Numbered from the stretch's first letter, positions 21,725-31,798 are shown. The stretch: 64,000 bases of DNA from Halomonas sp. 25-S5 (GCF_029889845.1 NZ_JARANV010000018.1:24391-88390), one strand, 5' to 3'. A program made the numbers and translations. The notes: generated by a model not told the origin, from the sequence alone.

Positions 21725-21726
21725 GG

Positions 21727-22545
21727 TCAGGCTCCTTCACTTTCGAGTTCGACGTCGGCGGCCTGGGCGTCATCCTGGCTGGTCCCCTCACGGAACCTGG
21801 CCAGATAATCACCGAAACCTTCCGGGCTCAACCAGAACTGCAGCATATTGGTCACGCCGCGACTGGTCAGGGTAGCTCCGGAGAGGGCATCAACTTCGGT
21901 CTTCTCCTCGGCCCCGCCCTTGACCAGGCGAATCGCGGGTGCGAGCTCACCTTGCTCGTCGAAGATCTCCTTGCCTTCCCACTGGGCCTGCCAGCGCGGG
22001 TTGTTGACCTCGCCGCCCAGACCGGGCGTCTCGCTGTGCTCATAGTAGGTGATGCCGACGATGGTGTTCCCGTCGCCTTCCACGGACAGGAAGCCGCGCA
22101 TCAGCCCCCACAGCCCCTGGCCACGGATCGGCAGGATGATCTGCTCGGGATCGTCCGGGTCACCCACCAGATAGACAGTAGAGTAGGTCTCGACACGCGT
22201 CAGGCCAGCCGGATCCTTCTCGCCGGAGAGGGTGCGCGAGGAAGCCGGGTCGCGGCGCGCCTGGAAGCCCTCATAGGTCGAAGGATCGTGCTGCTCTGAA
22301 TACTCGCCGGTCTCCAGGTTGACTACTCGCGGCGTGATGGTGGACGCAAAGGTTTCGTTCACATCCATGCCGGGCTCATAGAGCTGGGCCACCTCGAGAA
22401 TATTGGTCTTGCGGTCGAGCTCCTGGTTGAACTGCTGCTTCGAACGCAGGGCCACCGCGGCGGTAGAGACGATGACGGCACACACGAGACTAAGTGCGAA
22501 CGCCACCGTCAGAATCTTCTTGATGGAGTTGTTGCTCTGTGCCAT
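21727..22545 (-). CDS. nqrC: Na+-translocating NADH:quinone reductase subunit C
   Basis: Periplasm-facing subunit with covalent FMN. 272 residues: an N-terminal membrane anchor (residues 9-33), then a soluble FMN domain with the flavinylation motif [10 protein letters not shown], the FMN-bearing threonine being T225. The start codon overlaps the nqrB stop by 1 bp (TGATG), which fixes the start. FMN attachment normally needs ApbE, which is not encoded next to this operon. Confidence 0.97.
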   Translation of the reverse strand: MAQSNNSIKKILTVAFALSLVCAVIVSTAAVALRSKQQFNQELDRKTNILEVAQLYEPGMDVNETFASTITPRVVNLETGEYSEQHDPSTYEGFQARRDPASSRTLSGEKDPAGLTRVETYSTVYLVGDPDDPEQIILPIRGQGLWGLMRGFLSVEGDGNTIVGITYYEHSETPGLGGEVNNPRWQAQWEGKEIFDEQGELAPAIRLVKGGAEEKTEVDALSGATLTSRGVTNMLQFWLSPEGFGDYLARFREGTSQDDAQAADVELESEGA

Positions 22546-23771
22546 CAGGCAGTCTCCTCGGCCGGCACACCGGTGCGCCGCAGGCGGCGCTTGATGTTGG
22601 CCTGTACAAAGAAGTGATCGATCAGCGGGGCGAACAGGTTGGCGAACAGGATCGCCAGCATGATGCCTTCGGGGAACGCCGGGTTGACAACACGGATCAG
22701 CACCGTCATGACGCCGATCAGCGCGCCGAAGATCAGGCGGCCCGGGTTGGTCATGGAGGCGGAGACTGGATCGGTCGCCATGAACACCATGCCGAAGGCG
22801 AAGCCGCCCACCACCAGGTGCCAATACCAGGGCATGGCGAACATCGGGTTGCTGTCGGAGCCGACCAGGTTGAAGAGCGCGCTGGTCGCCACCATGCCCA
22901 GGAAGACGCCGAGCATGATCCGCCAGGAGGCAATCTTGGTCCACAGCAGCACCGCCGCACCGATCAGGATCGCCAGGGTCGAGACTTCACCCAAGGAGCC
23001 CGGGATGAAGCCGATGAAGGCGTCCCACCAGCTGAACTGACTGGAGAGCGCCGACATGCCGTCCTGGAAGGCGATGGAAAGTGCGGTCGCGCCGGTGAAG
23101 CCATCGGCTGCCACCCAGACCGAGTCACCGGAGATCTGTGCCGGGTAGGCGAAGTAAAGGAAGGCACGGCCGGTCAGTGCCGGGTTGAGGAAGTTCTTGC
23201 CGGTACCACCGAAGATCTCCTTGCCGATCACCACGCCGAAGGTGATGCCGAGTGCCACCTGCCACAGCGGAATGGTGGCGGGCAGGATCAGTGCATAGAG
23301 AATGGAGGTGACGAAGAAGCCCTCGTTGACCTCATGGCCTCGCTTGATGGCGAACAGCACCTCCCAGAAGCCGCCGACCACGAAGGTCACCAGGTAGATC
23401 GGCAGGAAGTAGGTGGCACCGAGCACCAGGTTGGCCCACAGGCTGCCCGGATCATGACCGCCGGCGAGGGTCATCAGGATCGCCTCACGCCAGCCGTCCA
23501 TGGAGGTGAAGCCGTCGGCGATGGCAGCGTTAGCCAGCCAGCCGGCGTTCCACATGCCGAAGAGCATCGCCGGGAAGGTGCACAGCCAGACGGTGATCAT
23601 GATGCGCTTGAGGTCGATACCGTCTCGTACGTGGGCCGTGGTCTTGGCCACATCCGGCGGCGCGTAGAAGATGGTGTCCACCGCTTCAAAGAGGGGGTAG
23701 AACTTCTCGTACTTCCCGCCCTTGTGGAAGTGGGGTTCGAGATTGTCGAGTGTCTGTCGGATACCCATCAT
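22545..23771 (-). CDS. nqrB: Na+-translocating NADH:quinone reductase subunit B
   Basis: Main membrane subunit carrying covalent FMN and riboflavin and taking part in quinone reduction and Na+ movement. 408 residues with about ten spans. The flavinylation motif DGFTGATA places FMN on T229; most relatives have Ser rather than Thr two places before Ala. The start overlaps nqrA's stop by 1 bp (TGATG). Confidence 0.97.
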   Translation of the reverse strand: MMGIRQTLDNLEPHFHKGGKYEKFYPLFEAVDTIFYAPPDVAKTTAHVRDGIDLKRIMITVWLCTFPAMLFGMWNAGWLANAAIADGFTSMDGWREAILMTLAGGHDPGSLWANLVLGATYFLPIYLVTFVVGGFWEVLFAIKRGHEVNEGFFVTSILYALILPATIPLWQVALGITFGVVIGKEIFGGTGKNFLNPALTGRAFLYFAYPAQISGDSVWVAADGFTGATALSIAFQDGMSALSSQFSWWDAFIGFIPGSLGEVSTLAILIGAAVLLWTKIASWRIMLGVFLGMVATSALFNLVGSDSNPMFAMPWYWHLVVGGFAFGMVFMATDPVSASMTNPGRLIFGALIGVMTVLIRVVNPAFPEGIMLAILFANLFAPLIDHFFVQANIKRRLRRTGVPAEETA

Positions 23772-25120
23772 CAGGCCTCTTTCTCGATCAGGGTGAGGTT
23801 GTCACGCAGGATGGGACCGTACTCGTACTTGCCGGGGCACACATAGGTGCACAGCGCCAGGTCCTCTTCATCCAGCTCCAGGCAGCCGAGCTGCATCGCC
23901 GTCTCAATGTCGCCGACGATCAGTGAGCGCAGCAGCTGGGTGGGCAGGATGTCCAGCGGCATCACCTCCTCGTAGGCCCCCACCGGCACCATGGCACGCT
24001 CGGAACCGTTGGTCGAGGTCGTCGGCGCATAGCTGCTCAGGCCGGTGATCTTCGACAGGTAGATCCCCATCACCGAGTGGCGATTCTTGCCGGGCGACAT
24101 CCAGCCCATGAAGACGCGCTTGTTGCCCTCCTCGAGCAGGCTGACCTGGTTATGGAAGCGTCCCAGGTAGCGCAGGCTGCCCTCGCAGGTGGCACCGGCG
24201 AACACCGAGCCGGAGATCACGCGGGTGCCATCGGGATCGATCACCTCACCGGTGAGCAGCTCCTCACTGCTGGCCCCGATGCGGGTACGCAGCAGGCGCG
24301 GGTTCTCAGCACGCGGGCCGCCTACCGCGATCACGCGATTGACGTCCAGCTTGCCTTCGGTAAACAGCTTGCCGAAGGCGATGACGTCTTGATAGCCGAT
24401 ATGCCAGACGCGCTTGTGCAGGGCCACGGGCGAGAGATGGTGAATATGGGTGCCCACCAGGCCGGCGGGATGCGGACCGGCGAAGGTCTCGTGCTGCACG
24501 CCCTTGACGTCAGCCCCCGGGATGCGGGCATCCGGCGCCGTGCAGAGGTAGACCTTGCCTTCGGTGAGCTGGGCCAGCACCTTGAGCCCGTCTTCGAAGG
24601 CCTCGGCCTGCTCGTTGACGATGTCGGCAGGGTCCGCAGCCAGCGGGTGCGTATCGATGGCCGTGACGAAGATATCGGTCGGCGAGCTGTCGACGGCCGG
24701 GGTGCGCGAGTAGGGCCGGGTGCGCAGCGCTGTCCACAGCCCCGACTCGACCAGCTGGTCGACGACGGCCTGGCGCTCGAGGCCGGCGAGCTTGTCGCGA
24801 CCGTGAGCCGTGAACTCGACCGCCTCCTCGGTCTCGTCGACCTTGATGACCACCGAGAGCAGCTTGCGCTTCTCGCCACGGTGGATGGCGATGATCTCGC
24901 CGGCCGCCGGCGCCGTGAAACGCACCCCGTCGATCTTCTTGTCGGTAAAGAGCAGCTGGCCCAGCTTGACCCTGTCCCCCTCACGGACCTCCATGGTCGG
25001 CTTCATGCCGACATAGTCGGTGCCCAGGACGGCCACATGGCGCGCCGGTCGCGCATCCTCGATGCGCGCCTCCGGCGTCCCCGCGATGGGGAGATCCAGG
25101 CCTTTCTTGACGTCGATCAT
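23771..25120 (-). CDS. nqrA: Na+-translocating NADH:quinone reductase subunit A
   Basis: Peripheral cytoplasmic subunit involved in quinone binding. 449 residues starting [17 protein letters not shown], the family start; the open frame extends far upstream into the octamer array but that part is not coding. Features include FTAPAAGEI and the C-terminal [16 protein letters not shown]. First gene of the nqr operon, with a candidate promoter about 80 bp upstream (25201-25229). Confidence 0.97.
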   Translation of the reverse strand: MIDVKKGLDLPIAGTPEARIEDARPARHVAVLGTDYVGMKPTMEVREGDRVKLGQLLFTDKKIDGVRFTAPAAGEIIAIHRGEKRKLLSVVIKVDETEEAVEFTAHGRDKLAGLERQAVVDQLVESGLWTALRTRPYSRTPAVDSSPTDIFVTAIDTHPLAADPADIVNEQAEAFEDGLKVLAQLTEGKVYLCTAPDARIPGADVKGVQHETFAGPHPAGLVGTHIHHLSPVALHKRVWHIGYQDVIAFGKLFTEGKLDVNRVIAVGGPRAENPRLLRTRIGASSEELLTGEVIDPDGTRVISGSVFAGATCEGSLRYLGRFHNQVSLLEEGNKRVFMGWMSPGKNRHSVMGIYLSKITGLSSYAPTTSTNGSERAMVPVGAYEEVMPLDILPTQLLRSLIVGDIETAMQLGCLELDEEDLALCTYVCPGKYEYGPILRDNLTLIEKEA

Positions 25121-25200
25121 AGTCTCGCCCAGTTGATGGATCGGATAGATGAAGAAAGGGGTTCGAATGCACGCTCGCCCCTCCCCGAAAAATCCATCGT

Positions 25201-25229
25201 ATTGTAAAGAGAAGCGTGAGGAATGACTA
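25201..25229 (-). promoter_or_regulatory. Putative nqr operon promoter
   Basis: On the minus strand TAGTCA (25229-25224) and TACAAT (25206-25201) are 17 bp apart. This gives a leader of about 75 nt before nqrA. The octamer array begins 18 bp upstream of the -35 box. Agreement with sigma-70 hexamers is 4/6 and 5/6. Confidence 0.5.
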
Positions 25230-25246
25230 CCTGCCCTATGGTCGCA

Positions 25247-25307
25247 AAGCGGCCAAGCGGCCAAGCGGCCAAGCGGCCAAGCGGCCAAGCGGCCAAGCGG
25301 CCAAGCG
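25247..25307. repeat. Octamer tandem array, AAGCGGCC x 7.6
   Basis: 61 bp of perfect 8-bp repeats between the gap terminator and the nqr promoter. It is the reverse complement of the array at 8852-8920. With the hairpin at 25338 and the degenerate block at 25410 it forms a module also seen at 49901-50105. Confidence 0.97.
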
Positions 25308-25337
25308 AGGTTGTGCCGGCTACATCAGCAAAAGCAA

Positions 25338-25369
25338 GAACCCCCATCGGAGTCGCTCCGTGAGGGTTC
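25338..25369 (-). terminator. Terminator of the GAPDH gene
   Basis: GAACCC/GGGTTC and CGGAG/CTCCG stems with a short loop. Read in the gap direction the stem is followed by TTGCTTTTGC. It lies about 107 bp past the gap stop, in the centre of the repeat module. Confidence 0.65.
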
Positions 25370-25409
25370 CTGATCTATCTCTTCAGCGACACCCGCCTGT
25401 CACGGGTCA

Positions 25410-25442
25410 GCTTGGCGGCTCGGCGCTTGGCTGCTCGGTGCT
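25410..25442. repeat. Degenerate GCTYGGC units, opposite orientation to the adjacent array
   Basis: Reads as GCTTGGC, GCTCGGC, GCTTGGC, GCTCGG with single-base offsets. The block and its left flank match 50063-50105 in 39 of 43 positions. The units are reverse complements of the core of the array at 25247, so the two could pair across the terminator. Confidence 0.7.
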
Positions 25443-25475
25443 ACCCGAAGGGCGCTTTGCGCTGCCCGAAGGGCC

Positions 25476-26936
25476 TTACCCCTTGACGCGTGGCAGCTTG
25501 AGGAAGTGCACATTGGAGACGTGCTGCAGGATGCGGATCACCTGGCAGCTGTAGCCGAACTCGTTGTCGTACCAGACATAGACCACGGCGTTCTTGCCGT
25601 TGGCGATGGTCGCCTTGGCGTCGACGATGCCGGCGTGGCGGTTGCCGACGAAGTCGGTGGAGACCACTTCTGGCGAGTCGACGAAGTCGATCTGCTTCTG
25701 GTAGGGCGAATCGAGAGACATCCGGCGCAGGAAGTCGTTGAGCGCCTCGGCGTCGGTCTCCTTCTCCAGGCGCAGGTTGAGGATCGCCATGGAGACGTTG
25801 GGTGTCGGCACACGGATGGCGTTGCCGGTCAGCTTGCCATCAAACTCCGGAAGCGCCTTGGCCACCGCCTTGGCGGCGCCGGTCTCAGTCAGCACCATGT
25901 TGAGCGGGGCGCTGCGACCGCGACGGTCGCCCTTGTGGTAGTTGTCGATCAGGTTCTGGTCATTGGTGTAGGCGTGCACGGTCTCCACGTGGCCGTGTTC
26001 GACGCCGAACGCGTCGTTAAGCACCTTGAGCACCGGCACGATGGCATTGGTGGTGCACGAGGCCGCGGAGAGGATGCGATCCTGCTCGCCGATGTCCTGG
26101 TGGTTGATGCCGTAGACGATATTGGCGATGTCGCCCTTGCCCGGGGCGGTGAGGATCGCCTTGGCCACGCCCGGGCACTGGATATGCTGGCCAAGGCCCG
26201 CCTCGTCGCGCCAGATGCCGGTGTTGTCGACCACCACGGCGTTATCGATGCCGTAGGCGGTATAGTCGATCTCGGTGGGCGAGTCGGCGTAGATCACCCG
26301 GATGACATTGCCGTTGGCGGTGATGGTGCGCGCTTCGGCGTCCACGCTGATGGTGCCGTTGAAAGGACCATGCACCGAATCGCGACGCAGCAGGCTGGCG
26401 CGCTTCTCCAGGTCCTTGGCGATGTCACCACGGCCACGCACCACGATGGCACGCAGGCGCAGCAGGTTGCCGCCGCCGGCCTTCTCGACCAGCACGCGCG
26501 CCAGGATCCGCCCGATGCGACCGAAGCCATAGAGCACCACGTCCTTGGGCTGCCCGTTGTGGCCGGCGGCGGCGTGGCCCTCGACGATCTCGGCCAGTTC
26601 CTCGCGCAGGAAGGCCGTCGGGTCGCCGCCACGCGCCTTGAAGGCCACGCCCAGCTTGCCCACGTCGACATGCGCCGGCCCCAGGTTGAGCTCGGTCATC
26701 GCCTTGATCAGCGGGAAGGTGTCCTGCACGGAGAGCTCGGTCCCCTCGATCTTGCGCACGTAGCGGTGATCCTTGAGGATGCGGATCACGCTGCGGTTGA
26801 ACAGCGACCGCCCGAACATGGTCACCACCACGTTGTTATGGCGGTAGAGGCTGCCGATCATCGGGATCATCTGCTCGGCGATCGCCTGGTTGTCGTGCCA
26901 TTCCTGAAAGACGGTATCGAGGGATTGCTGACTCAC
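25476..26936 (-). CDS. Glyceraldehyde-3-phosphate dehydrogenase, N-terminally extended type
   Basis: 486 residues, against about 330 for classical GAPDH. The Rossmann start (VVLYGFGRIGRIL) does not appear until residue 133. The catalytic cysteine is C294 in SAASCTTNAIVPVLKVL. The 130-residue N-terminal extension (TVFQEWHDNQAIAEQMIPMI...) is typical of a GAPDH type found in Pseudomonas beside mfd, the same context as here. The start is GTG at 26936 with AAGGAGAGG upstream. Preference for glycolytic or gluconeogenic direction is not readable. Divergent from mfd. Confidence 0.93.
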   Translation of the reverse strand: MSQQSLDTVFQEWHDNQAIAEQMIPMIGSLYRHNNVVVTMFGRSLFNRSVIRILKDHRYVRKIEGTELSVQDTFPLIKAMTELNLGPAHVDVGKLGVAFKARGGDPTAFLREELAEIVEGHAAAGHNGQPKDVVLYGFGRIGRILARVLVEKAGGGNLLRLRAIVVRGRGDIAKDLEKRASLLRRDSVHGPFNGTISVDAEARTITANGNVIRVIYADSPTEIDYTAYGIDNAVVVDNTGIWRDEAGLGQHIQCPGVAKAILTAPGKGDIANIVYGINHQDIGEQDRILSAASCTTNAIVPVLKVLNDAFGVEHGHVETVHAYTNDQNLIDNYHKGDRRGRSAPLNMVLTETGAAKAVAKALPEFDGKLTGNAIRVPTPNVSMAILNLRLEKETDAEALNDFLRRMSLDSPYQKQIDFVDSPEVVSTDFVGNRHAGIVDAKATIANGKNAVVYVWYDNEFGYSCQVIRILQHVSNVHFLKLPRVKG

Positions 26937-27035
26937 GGGTAACCTCTCCTTGGTGAATAGTGGGGGTAAAGATACCGGAGCATTATCCGGGGCGGCACCT
27001 GCCGGGGCAATCGCAGGATGGTCGCAGCCGCTGTA

Positions 27036-27054
27036 GGCGTTTTACAGAAACGCC
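27036..27054. other. Small hairpin in the gap-mfd intergenic region
   Basis: GGCGTTT and AAACGCC form a perfect 7-bp stem with a 5-nt loop, midway between the two divergent start codons. Possibly an operator or a coincidence; no regulator is suggested by neighbours. Confidence 0.3.
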
Positions 27055-27081
27055 CCGCTGACTACAGGCCGGCCGCGAGGC

Positions 27082-27090
27082 TGGTATCAT
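27082..27090 (+). promoter_or_regulatory. Extended -10 promoter of mfd
   Basis: TGGTATCAT matches the extended -10 pattern (TGN then TATCAT at 27085-27090); no clear -35 box. Transcription would begin near 27097, after the first in-frame ATG (27089), which supports the mfd start at 27140. Confidence 0.45.
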
Positions 27091-27139
27091 GCCTTCACCT
27101 CCGCACGCCGCTCACGACCACGGTTGGGTAACTGTTAGC

Positions 27140-30100
27140 ATGCCGAACTTCTCGCCGCTCGACCCGCCTCGCCCCCAGGGGCTGCGCGACATCCTCTACT
27201 GGCAGACGCCGCCGGGCAGCGCCACCGCCCTGGCCCTCGCCCACCTGGCCGAGGACGCCCCGCTGCTGGTGATCACCCCCGATACCGCCTCGGCCCAGCG
27301 CCTGGAGAGTGACCTGGGCTTCTATGGGCAGCTGCCGGTGCTGCCCTTTCCCGACTGGGAGACGCTGCCCTACGACAGCTTCTCGCCGCATCAGGACATC
27401 GTCTCGGCGCGGCTGCGCACCCTGCGCCGGTTGCAGGACGGCGAACACGGCATCGTGCTGGCGGCCATGAACACCCTCATGCAACGCCTGCCGCCGGTCG
27501 AGTACATCGCCGGACGCGTCATGACGCTGGAAACCGGCCATACCCTGGACCGTGAGGGGTTTCGCGACGCTCTGTCGCGGGCCGGCTACCGGGCCGTGGA
27601 GACGGTCTACGAACCCGGCGAATACGCCCTGCGCGGCGCGCTGATCGACCTCTTCCCCATGGGTGCCGAGGCACCGCTGCGCATCGATCTGTTCGACGAC
27701 GAGATCGATACCCTGCGCCACTTCGCCCCCGACACCCAGCGCAGCCGAGACCGGGTCGAGCGCGTGGAGCTGCTGCCCGCCCACGAGTACTCGCTGTCGC
27801 GCAGCGCCATCGCCTGCTTTCGCGAGGGCTTCGAGACCCTGTTCGACGTCGACCCGCGCCAGTGCCCGCTCTACGTGGATGCCCTCAAGGGCATTCCCTC
27901 CCCCGGCCTGGAACAGTACCTGCCGCTGTTCTTCGAACAGACCGCCACGCTCTTCGAGCACCTGGCCGAGGGCACGCGGGTGGCCATGCTGCCCGGGGTG
28001 TTCGAGGCGGCGGAGCATCACTGGGCGGCCATCGAGAGTCGCTTCGAGAACCTCGGGGTCGACCCCAGGCGTCCGCTGCTCCCCCCCCACCGCGCCTTCG
28101 TGCCCGTTGCCGAGGCGTTCGGTGCCATCAAGCGCCACCCCCGGGTGGCGCTGACCGGCGATGCGGCGCATCGGCATGCCGTGGCGCCTGCCACCCGGAC
28201 ACCGCCGACGGTGACGGTGAATGCCCGCGTGAAGCAGCCATTGGCTGCCCTGGAGACCTTCCTCGCCGACCACCCGGCCACGCGGGTGCTGTTCGTCGCC
28301 GAGTCGCGAGGCCGGCGCGAGGCCCTGGAGGAGACCCTGGAGCCGCTCAGGCTCGCGCTGCGCCACGTGGAGGACTTTCCCGCCTTCCTGGCCGGCGACG
28401 CCCGCCTGGCGATCACCGAGGGCGAGATCGATGCCGGCCTGTGGCTGACCGACCCAGATCTGGCGGTGATCAGCGAGACCGAGCTGTTCGGCGAGGTGGT
28501 GCGCCAGAGCCGCCGCCGTGAACGGGCCACCGATGACAGCGAGCTAGCGATCCGCCACCTCGCTGAGCTGCGTCCCGGCGCCCCGGTCGTCCACCAGGCC
28601 CATGGCGTGGGCCGCTACAAGGGGCTCGAGACGATTGAGGCCGGCGGCCAGGCCGCCGAATTCGTAACCCTGGAGTATGCCGACGGCGCGCGCCTGTATG
28701 TGCCGGTGGACAGCCTGCAGTTGATCTCGCGCTACGCCGGCGCCGACGACGAGCTGGCGCCACTGCATCGGCTGGGCTCGGACCAGTGGGAGAAGGCCCG
28801 GCGGCGCGCCGCCGAGAAAATCCGCGACACCGCCGCCGAGCTGCTCGACATCTACGCCCGCCGCGAGGCCCGGGCGGGCTTTGCCTGTGCACCGCCCGAT
28901 GCGGAGTACGCGCGCTTTGCGGCCAGCTTCCCGTTCGAGGAGACCCCCGACCAGCGCGCCGCCATCCAGGCCGTCATCGGCGACATGATCGCCCCACGCC
29001 CCATGGATCGAGTCGTGTGCGGCGATGTGGGCTTCGGCAAGACCGAAGTCGCCATGCGTGCGGCCTTCCTGGCCGTGCACTCCGGTCGCCAGGTGGTGGT
29101 GCTGGTGCCCACCACCCTGCTCGCCCGCCAGCACTACGAGAACTTCCGCGACCGCTTCGCCGACACCGCGGTGAACATCGAGTTGATCTCGCGCTTCACC
29201 GCCGGCAAGGGTCAGGCCGCGTCCCTGAAGCGCATCGAGGCGGGCCAGGCGGATATCGTCATCGGCACCCACAAGCTGCTGTCGAAGAGCACGAAGCTTC
29301 CCCACATGGGGCTGCTGATCATCGACGAGGAGCACCGTTTCGGTGTGGCCCAGAAGGAGCGCCTCAAGAGCCTGCGGGCCGAGGTCGACATCCTGACCAT
29401 GACCGCCACCCCGATCCCGCGCACGCTGAACATGGCGATGAGCGGGATCCGCGACCTGTCGATCATTGCCACCCCTCCGGCCCGGCGCCTGTCGGTGAAG
29501 ACCTTCGTCCAGCAGCGCGACGAGGCGGTGATCAAGGAGGCGCTCCTGCGCGAGATCCTGCGCGGTGGCCAGGTCTACTTCCTCCACAACGAGGTCAAGA
29601 CCATCGAAACCGCCGCCGAGAAGGTGCGCGAGCTGGTGCCCGACGCCAGGGTCGGCGTCGCCCATGGCCAGCTGCCCGAGCGCTCCCTGGAGCGGATCAT
29701 GTCCGACTTCTACCACAAGCGCTTCAACGTACTGGTCTGCTCGACCATCATCGAGACCGGCATCGACGTGCCCAGTGCCAACACCATCGTCATCGAGCGG
29801 GCCGACAAGTTCGGCCTGGCCCAGCTCCACCAGCTGCGCGGCCGCGTCGGGCGCAGCCACCACCAGGCCTACGCCTACCTGCTTGCCCCGCCGCCCCGGG
29901 TGATGAGCAAGGATGCCGTCAAGCGGCTGGAGGCCATCGCCGGCGCCGAGGAACTGGGCGCGGGCTTCACCCTGGCCAGCCACGACATGGAGATCCGCGG
30001 CGCGGGCGAACTGCTCGGCGAGGAACAGAGCGGCCAGATGGAGGCCGTCGGCTATGGCCTCTACATGCAGATGCTCGACCGGGCGGTGACGGCGATCCGC

Positions 30101-30589
30101 GAGGGGCGCACGCCCAACATCGAGGCCCCGCTGGACCAGGGGGTCGAGGTCAGCCTCAACCTGCCGGCCTTGATCCCCGACGACTATCTCCACGACGTTC
30201 AGCAGCGCCTGGTGATGTACAAGCGCATCGCCAGCGCCGCCGATGAGGCCGAGCTCAATGAGCTCAGGGTGGAGATGATCGACCGCTTCGGCCTGCTGCC
30301 GGCTCCGGTCAAGACCCTGTTGCGCCAGACCCGGCTGCGCCAGCGCGCCGAGCGCCTGGGCATCACCCGCCTGGAGGCCGGCCCCGAGAAGGGCCGGGTG
30401 ATCTTCGCCGGCCAGACCCCCGTCGACCCGCTGGTGCTCGTGGAACTGATCCAGCGAGCGCCGGACCGCTATCGCCTGGATGGCGCCGATACCCTGCGCT
30501 TCGAAGCGGCCATGGAGAAGGCGGAGGCCCGCTTCCAGGCGGTGGAACAGCTCCTCGACACGCTCAATCGCAAGGCCGAGGCGGCGTAA
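27140..30589 (+). CDS. mfd: Transcription-repair coupling factor Mfd
   Basis: Removes RNA polymerase stalled at DNA lesions and recruits UvrA. With the ATG at 27140 it is 1149 residues, matching E. coli Mfd (1148). Domains in order: UvrB-like D1/D2 (from about residue 10, with a FYGQLPVLPFPDWETLPYD stretch), the RNA-polymerase-interacting domain (VHQAHGVGRYKGLE), superfamily-2 translocase modules with Walker A GDVGFGKTEVAM and the DEEH box IIDEEHRFGV, and the C-terminal regulatory D7. An earlier ATG at 27089 lies inside the likely -10 box. Divergent from gap, as in Pseudomonas. Confidence 0.97.
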   Translation: MPNFSPLDPPRPQGLRDILYWQTPPGSATALALAHLAEDAPLLVITPDTASAQRLESDLGFYGQLPVLPFPDWETLPYDSFSPHQDIVSARLRTLRRLQDGEHGIVLAAMNTLMQRLPPVEYIAGRVMTLETGHTLDREGFRDALSRAGYRAVETVYEPGEYALRGALIDLFPMGAEAPLRIDLFDDEIDTLRHFAPDTQRSRDRVERVELLPAHEYSLSRSAIACFREGFETLFDVDPRQCPLYVDALKGIPSPGLEQYLPLFFEQTATLFEHLAEGTRVAMLPGVFEAAEHHWAAIESRFENLGVDPRRPLLPPHRAFVPVAEAFGAIKRHPRVALTGDAAHRHAVAPATRTPPTVTVNARVKQPLAALETFLADHPATRVLFVAESRGRREALEETLEPLRLALRHVEDFPAFLAGDARLAITEGEIDAGLWLTDPDLAVISETELFGEVVRQSRRRERATDDSELAIRHLAELRPGAPVVHQAHGVGRYKGLETIEAGGQAAEFVTLEYADGARLYVPVDSLQLISRYAGADDELAPLHRLGSDQWEKARRRAAEKIRDTAAELLDIYARREARAGFACAPPDAEYARFAASFPFEETPDQRAAIQAVIGDMIAPRPMDRVVCGDVGFGKTEVAMRAAFLAVHSGRQVVVLVPTTLLARQHYENFRDRFADTAVNIELISRFTAGKGQAASLKRIEAGQADIVIGTHKLLSKSTKLPHMGLLIIDEEHRFGVAQKERLKSLRAEVDILTMTATPIPRTLNMAMSGIRDLSIIATPPARRLSVKTFVQQRDEAVIKEALLREILRGGQVYFLHNEVKTIETAAEKVRELVPDARVGVAHGQLPERSLERIMSDFYHKRFNVLVCSTIIETGIDVPSANTIVIERADKFGLAQLHQLRGRVGRSHHQAYAYLLAPPPRVMSKDAVKRLEAIAGAEELGAGFTLASHDMEIRGAGELLGEEQSGQMEAVGYGLYMQMLDRAVTAIREGRTPNIEAPLDQGVEVSLNLPALIPDDYLHDVQQRLVMYKRIASAADEAELNELRVEMIDRFGLLPAPVKTLLRQTRLRQRAERLGITRLEAGPEKGRVIFAGQTPVDPLVLVELIQRAPDRYRLDGADTLRFEAAMEKAEARFQAVEQLLDTLNRKAEAA

Positions 30590-30697
30590 CCAAGGCCTGA
30601 GCAACTGGCGGAAAGCCTCCCGCCCGGGCGATACTATAGGATCAAGACGCCCAGGATGGGTCCATCGCAGCCCCTGACCAACGGCAACCACGAGAAC

Positions 30698-31756
30698 ATG
30701 ACGTCGATGAAGCACTCTTTCCCGCTCGGGCACGCCGCCCGATTCGCCACGGCGCTGGGTCTCTGCGCCGCTCTGGCCACGCCCCTCCAGGCCAGTACCG
30801 AGGAGTGGCCCCGCGGCTACTATCCCCTTCCCGACGAAGGGGACCTGGTCGGCGAGGTCTATACCGTCGTCGCCGAGAGCGGCGACACCCTGATCGATAT
30901 CGGCCACGAGCACGGTATCGGCTACGAGGAGATGGTGCGCGCCAACCCGGACGTCAGCATCTGGGCACCCTTCGAGGGCACCGAGATCGTGATTCCCGGT
31001 CGCTTCATTCTTCCCGAAGGGCCCCGCGAGGGCCTGGTGGTCAACGTGGCGGAGATGCGCCTCTACTATTATCCCCCGGCCGAGCAGGGCGAGACGCCAC
31101 GCGTCGAGACCTACCCCATCGCCGTCGGGCGCATGGACTGGAAGACTCCCTTGGGCACCACCCGCATCACCGAGAAGGTCAAGGATCCGGCCTGGTATCC
31201 ACCGAAGTCGATCCTCAAGGAGCGTGCCGAGGAGGGGCGCAGCCTGCCGAGCGTGGTACCGCCTGGACCGGACAACCCGCTGGGCACCCGCAAGATGCGT
31301 CTGGGCATCCCCGGCTACCTGATCCATGGCACCAACAAGCCCGAGGGCGTCGGCATGCGCGTCACCCATGGCTGCATCCGCATGCTGCCCGAGGACATCG
31401 AGGCCCTCTTCCCGCGCCTGCCCATCGGCACCCAGGTCAAACTGATCAACGAGACGCTCAAGCTCGGCTGGTCGGATGGCACCCTGCACGTCCAGGCCTA
31501 CCCCTACCTGGACGAAGAAGACGGCACCACCATCCAGCGCATCACCGAGGCCCTCGACCAGGTGGACACAGCGGTCAGTGGGCTCGACTACCCGGTGGAC
31601 TACGCCCGTCTTCGCGAGGTCGTGGAGGTGCCGCGGGGCATGCCCGTGGCGCTGGAGGTCTCAGCCCCGGATCCCACGCCCGAAACGCTCTGGGACCGCC
31701 TGGAGCTAATCGCCGCCGACACTGCCCCCAAGGAGCGCCAGGCCAAGGAAGGCTGA
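30698..31756 (+). CDS. L,D-transpeptidase with LysM, ErfK/YbiS type
   Basis: Periplasmic enzyme of the YkuD fold. 352 residues: a signal peptide (to about residue 29, PLQAS), a LysM-like peptidoglycan-binding stretch (VYTVVAESGDTLIDIGHEHG), then the catalytic domain with IHGTNKP and the nucleophile cysteine in THGCIRMLPED. The C-terminal 90 residues are acidic. Family members either attach Braun lipoprotein to peptidoglycan or make 3-3 cross-links. An Lpp-like gene lies just beyond on the other strand, so lipoprotein anchoring is the favoured role. The start at 30698 is chosen by signal-peptide position; a second ATG three codons later is possible. Confidence 0.9.
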   Translation: MTSMKHSFPLGHAARFATALGLCAALATPLQASTEEWPRGYYPLPDEGDLVGEVYTVVAESGDTLIDIGHEHGIGYEEMVRANPDVSIWAPFEGTEIVIPGRFILPEGPREGLVVNVAEMRLYYYPPAEQGETPRVETYPIAVGRMDWKTPLGTTRITEKVKDPAWYPPKSILKERAEEGRSLPSVVPPGPDNPLGTRKMRLGIPGYLIHGTNKPEGVGMRVTHGCIRMLPEDIEALFPRLPIGTQVKLINETLKLGWSDGTLHVQAYPYLDEEDGTTIQRITEALDQVDTAVSGLDYPVDYARLREVVEVPRGMPVALEVSAPDPTPETLWDRLELIAADTAPKERQAKEG

Positions 31757-31798
31757 GCCTCTCCTGACCTCATCGCGCAGCAAACGTCCACCAACGAC

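Noticed and set aside
22546..22944. Upstream extension of the nqrC reading frame
   Set aside because: Lies inside nqrB in another frame; the TGATG junction gives the start.
25121..25288. N-terminal extension of nqrA
   Set aside because: Passes through the octamer array and the likely promoter. The family start is at 25120.
27089..27139. Earlier ATG of mfd
   Set aside because: It lies within the likely -10 box and would add 17 residues absent in Mfd relatives.
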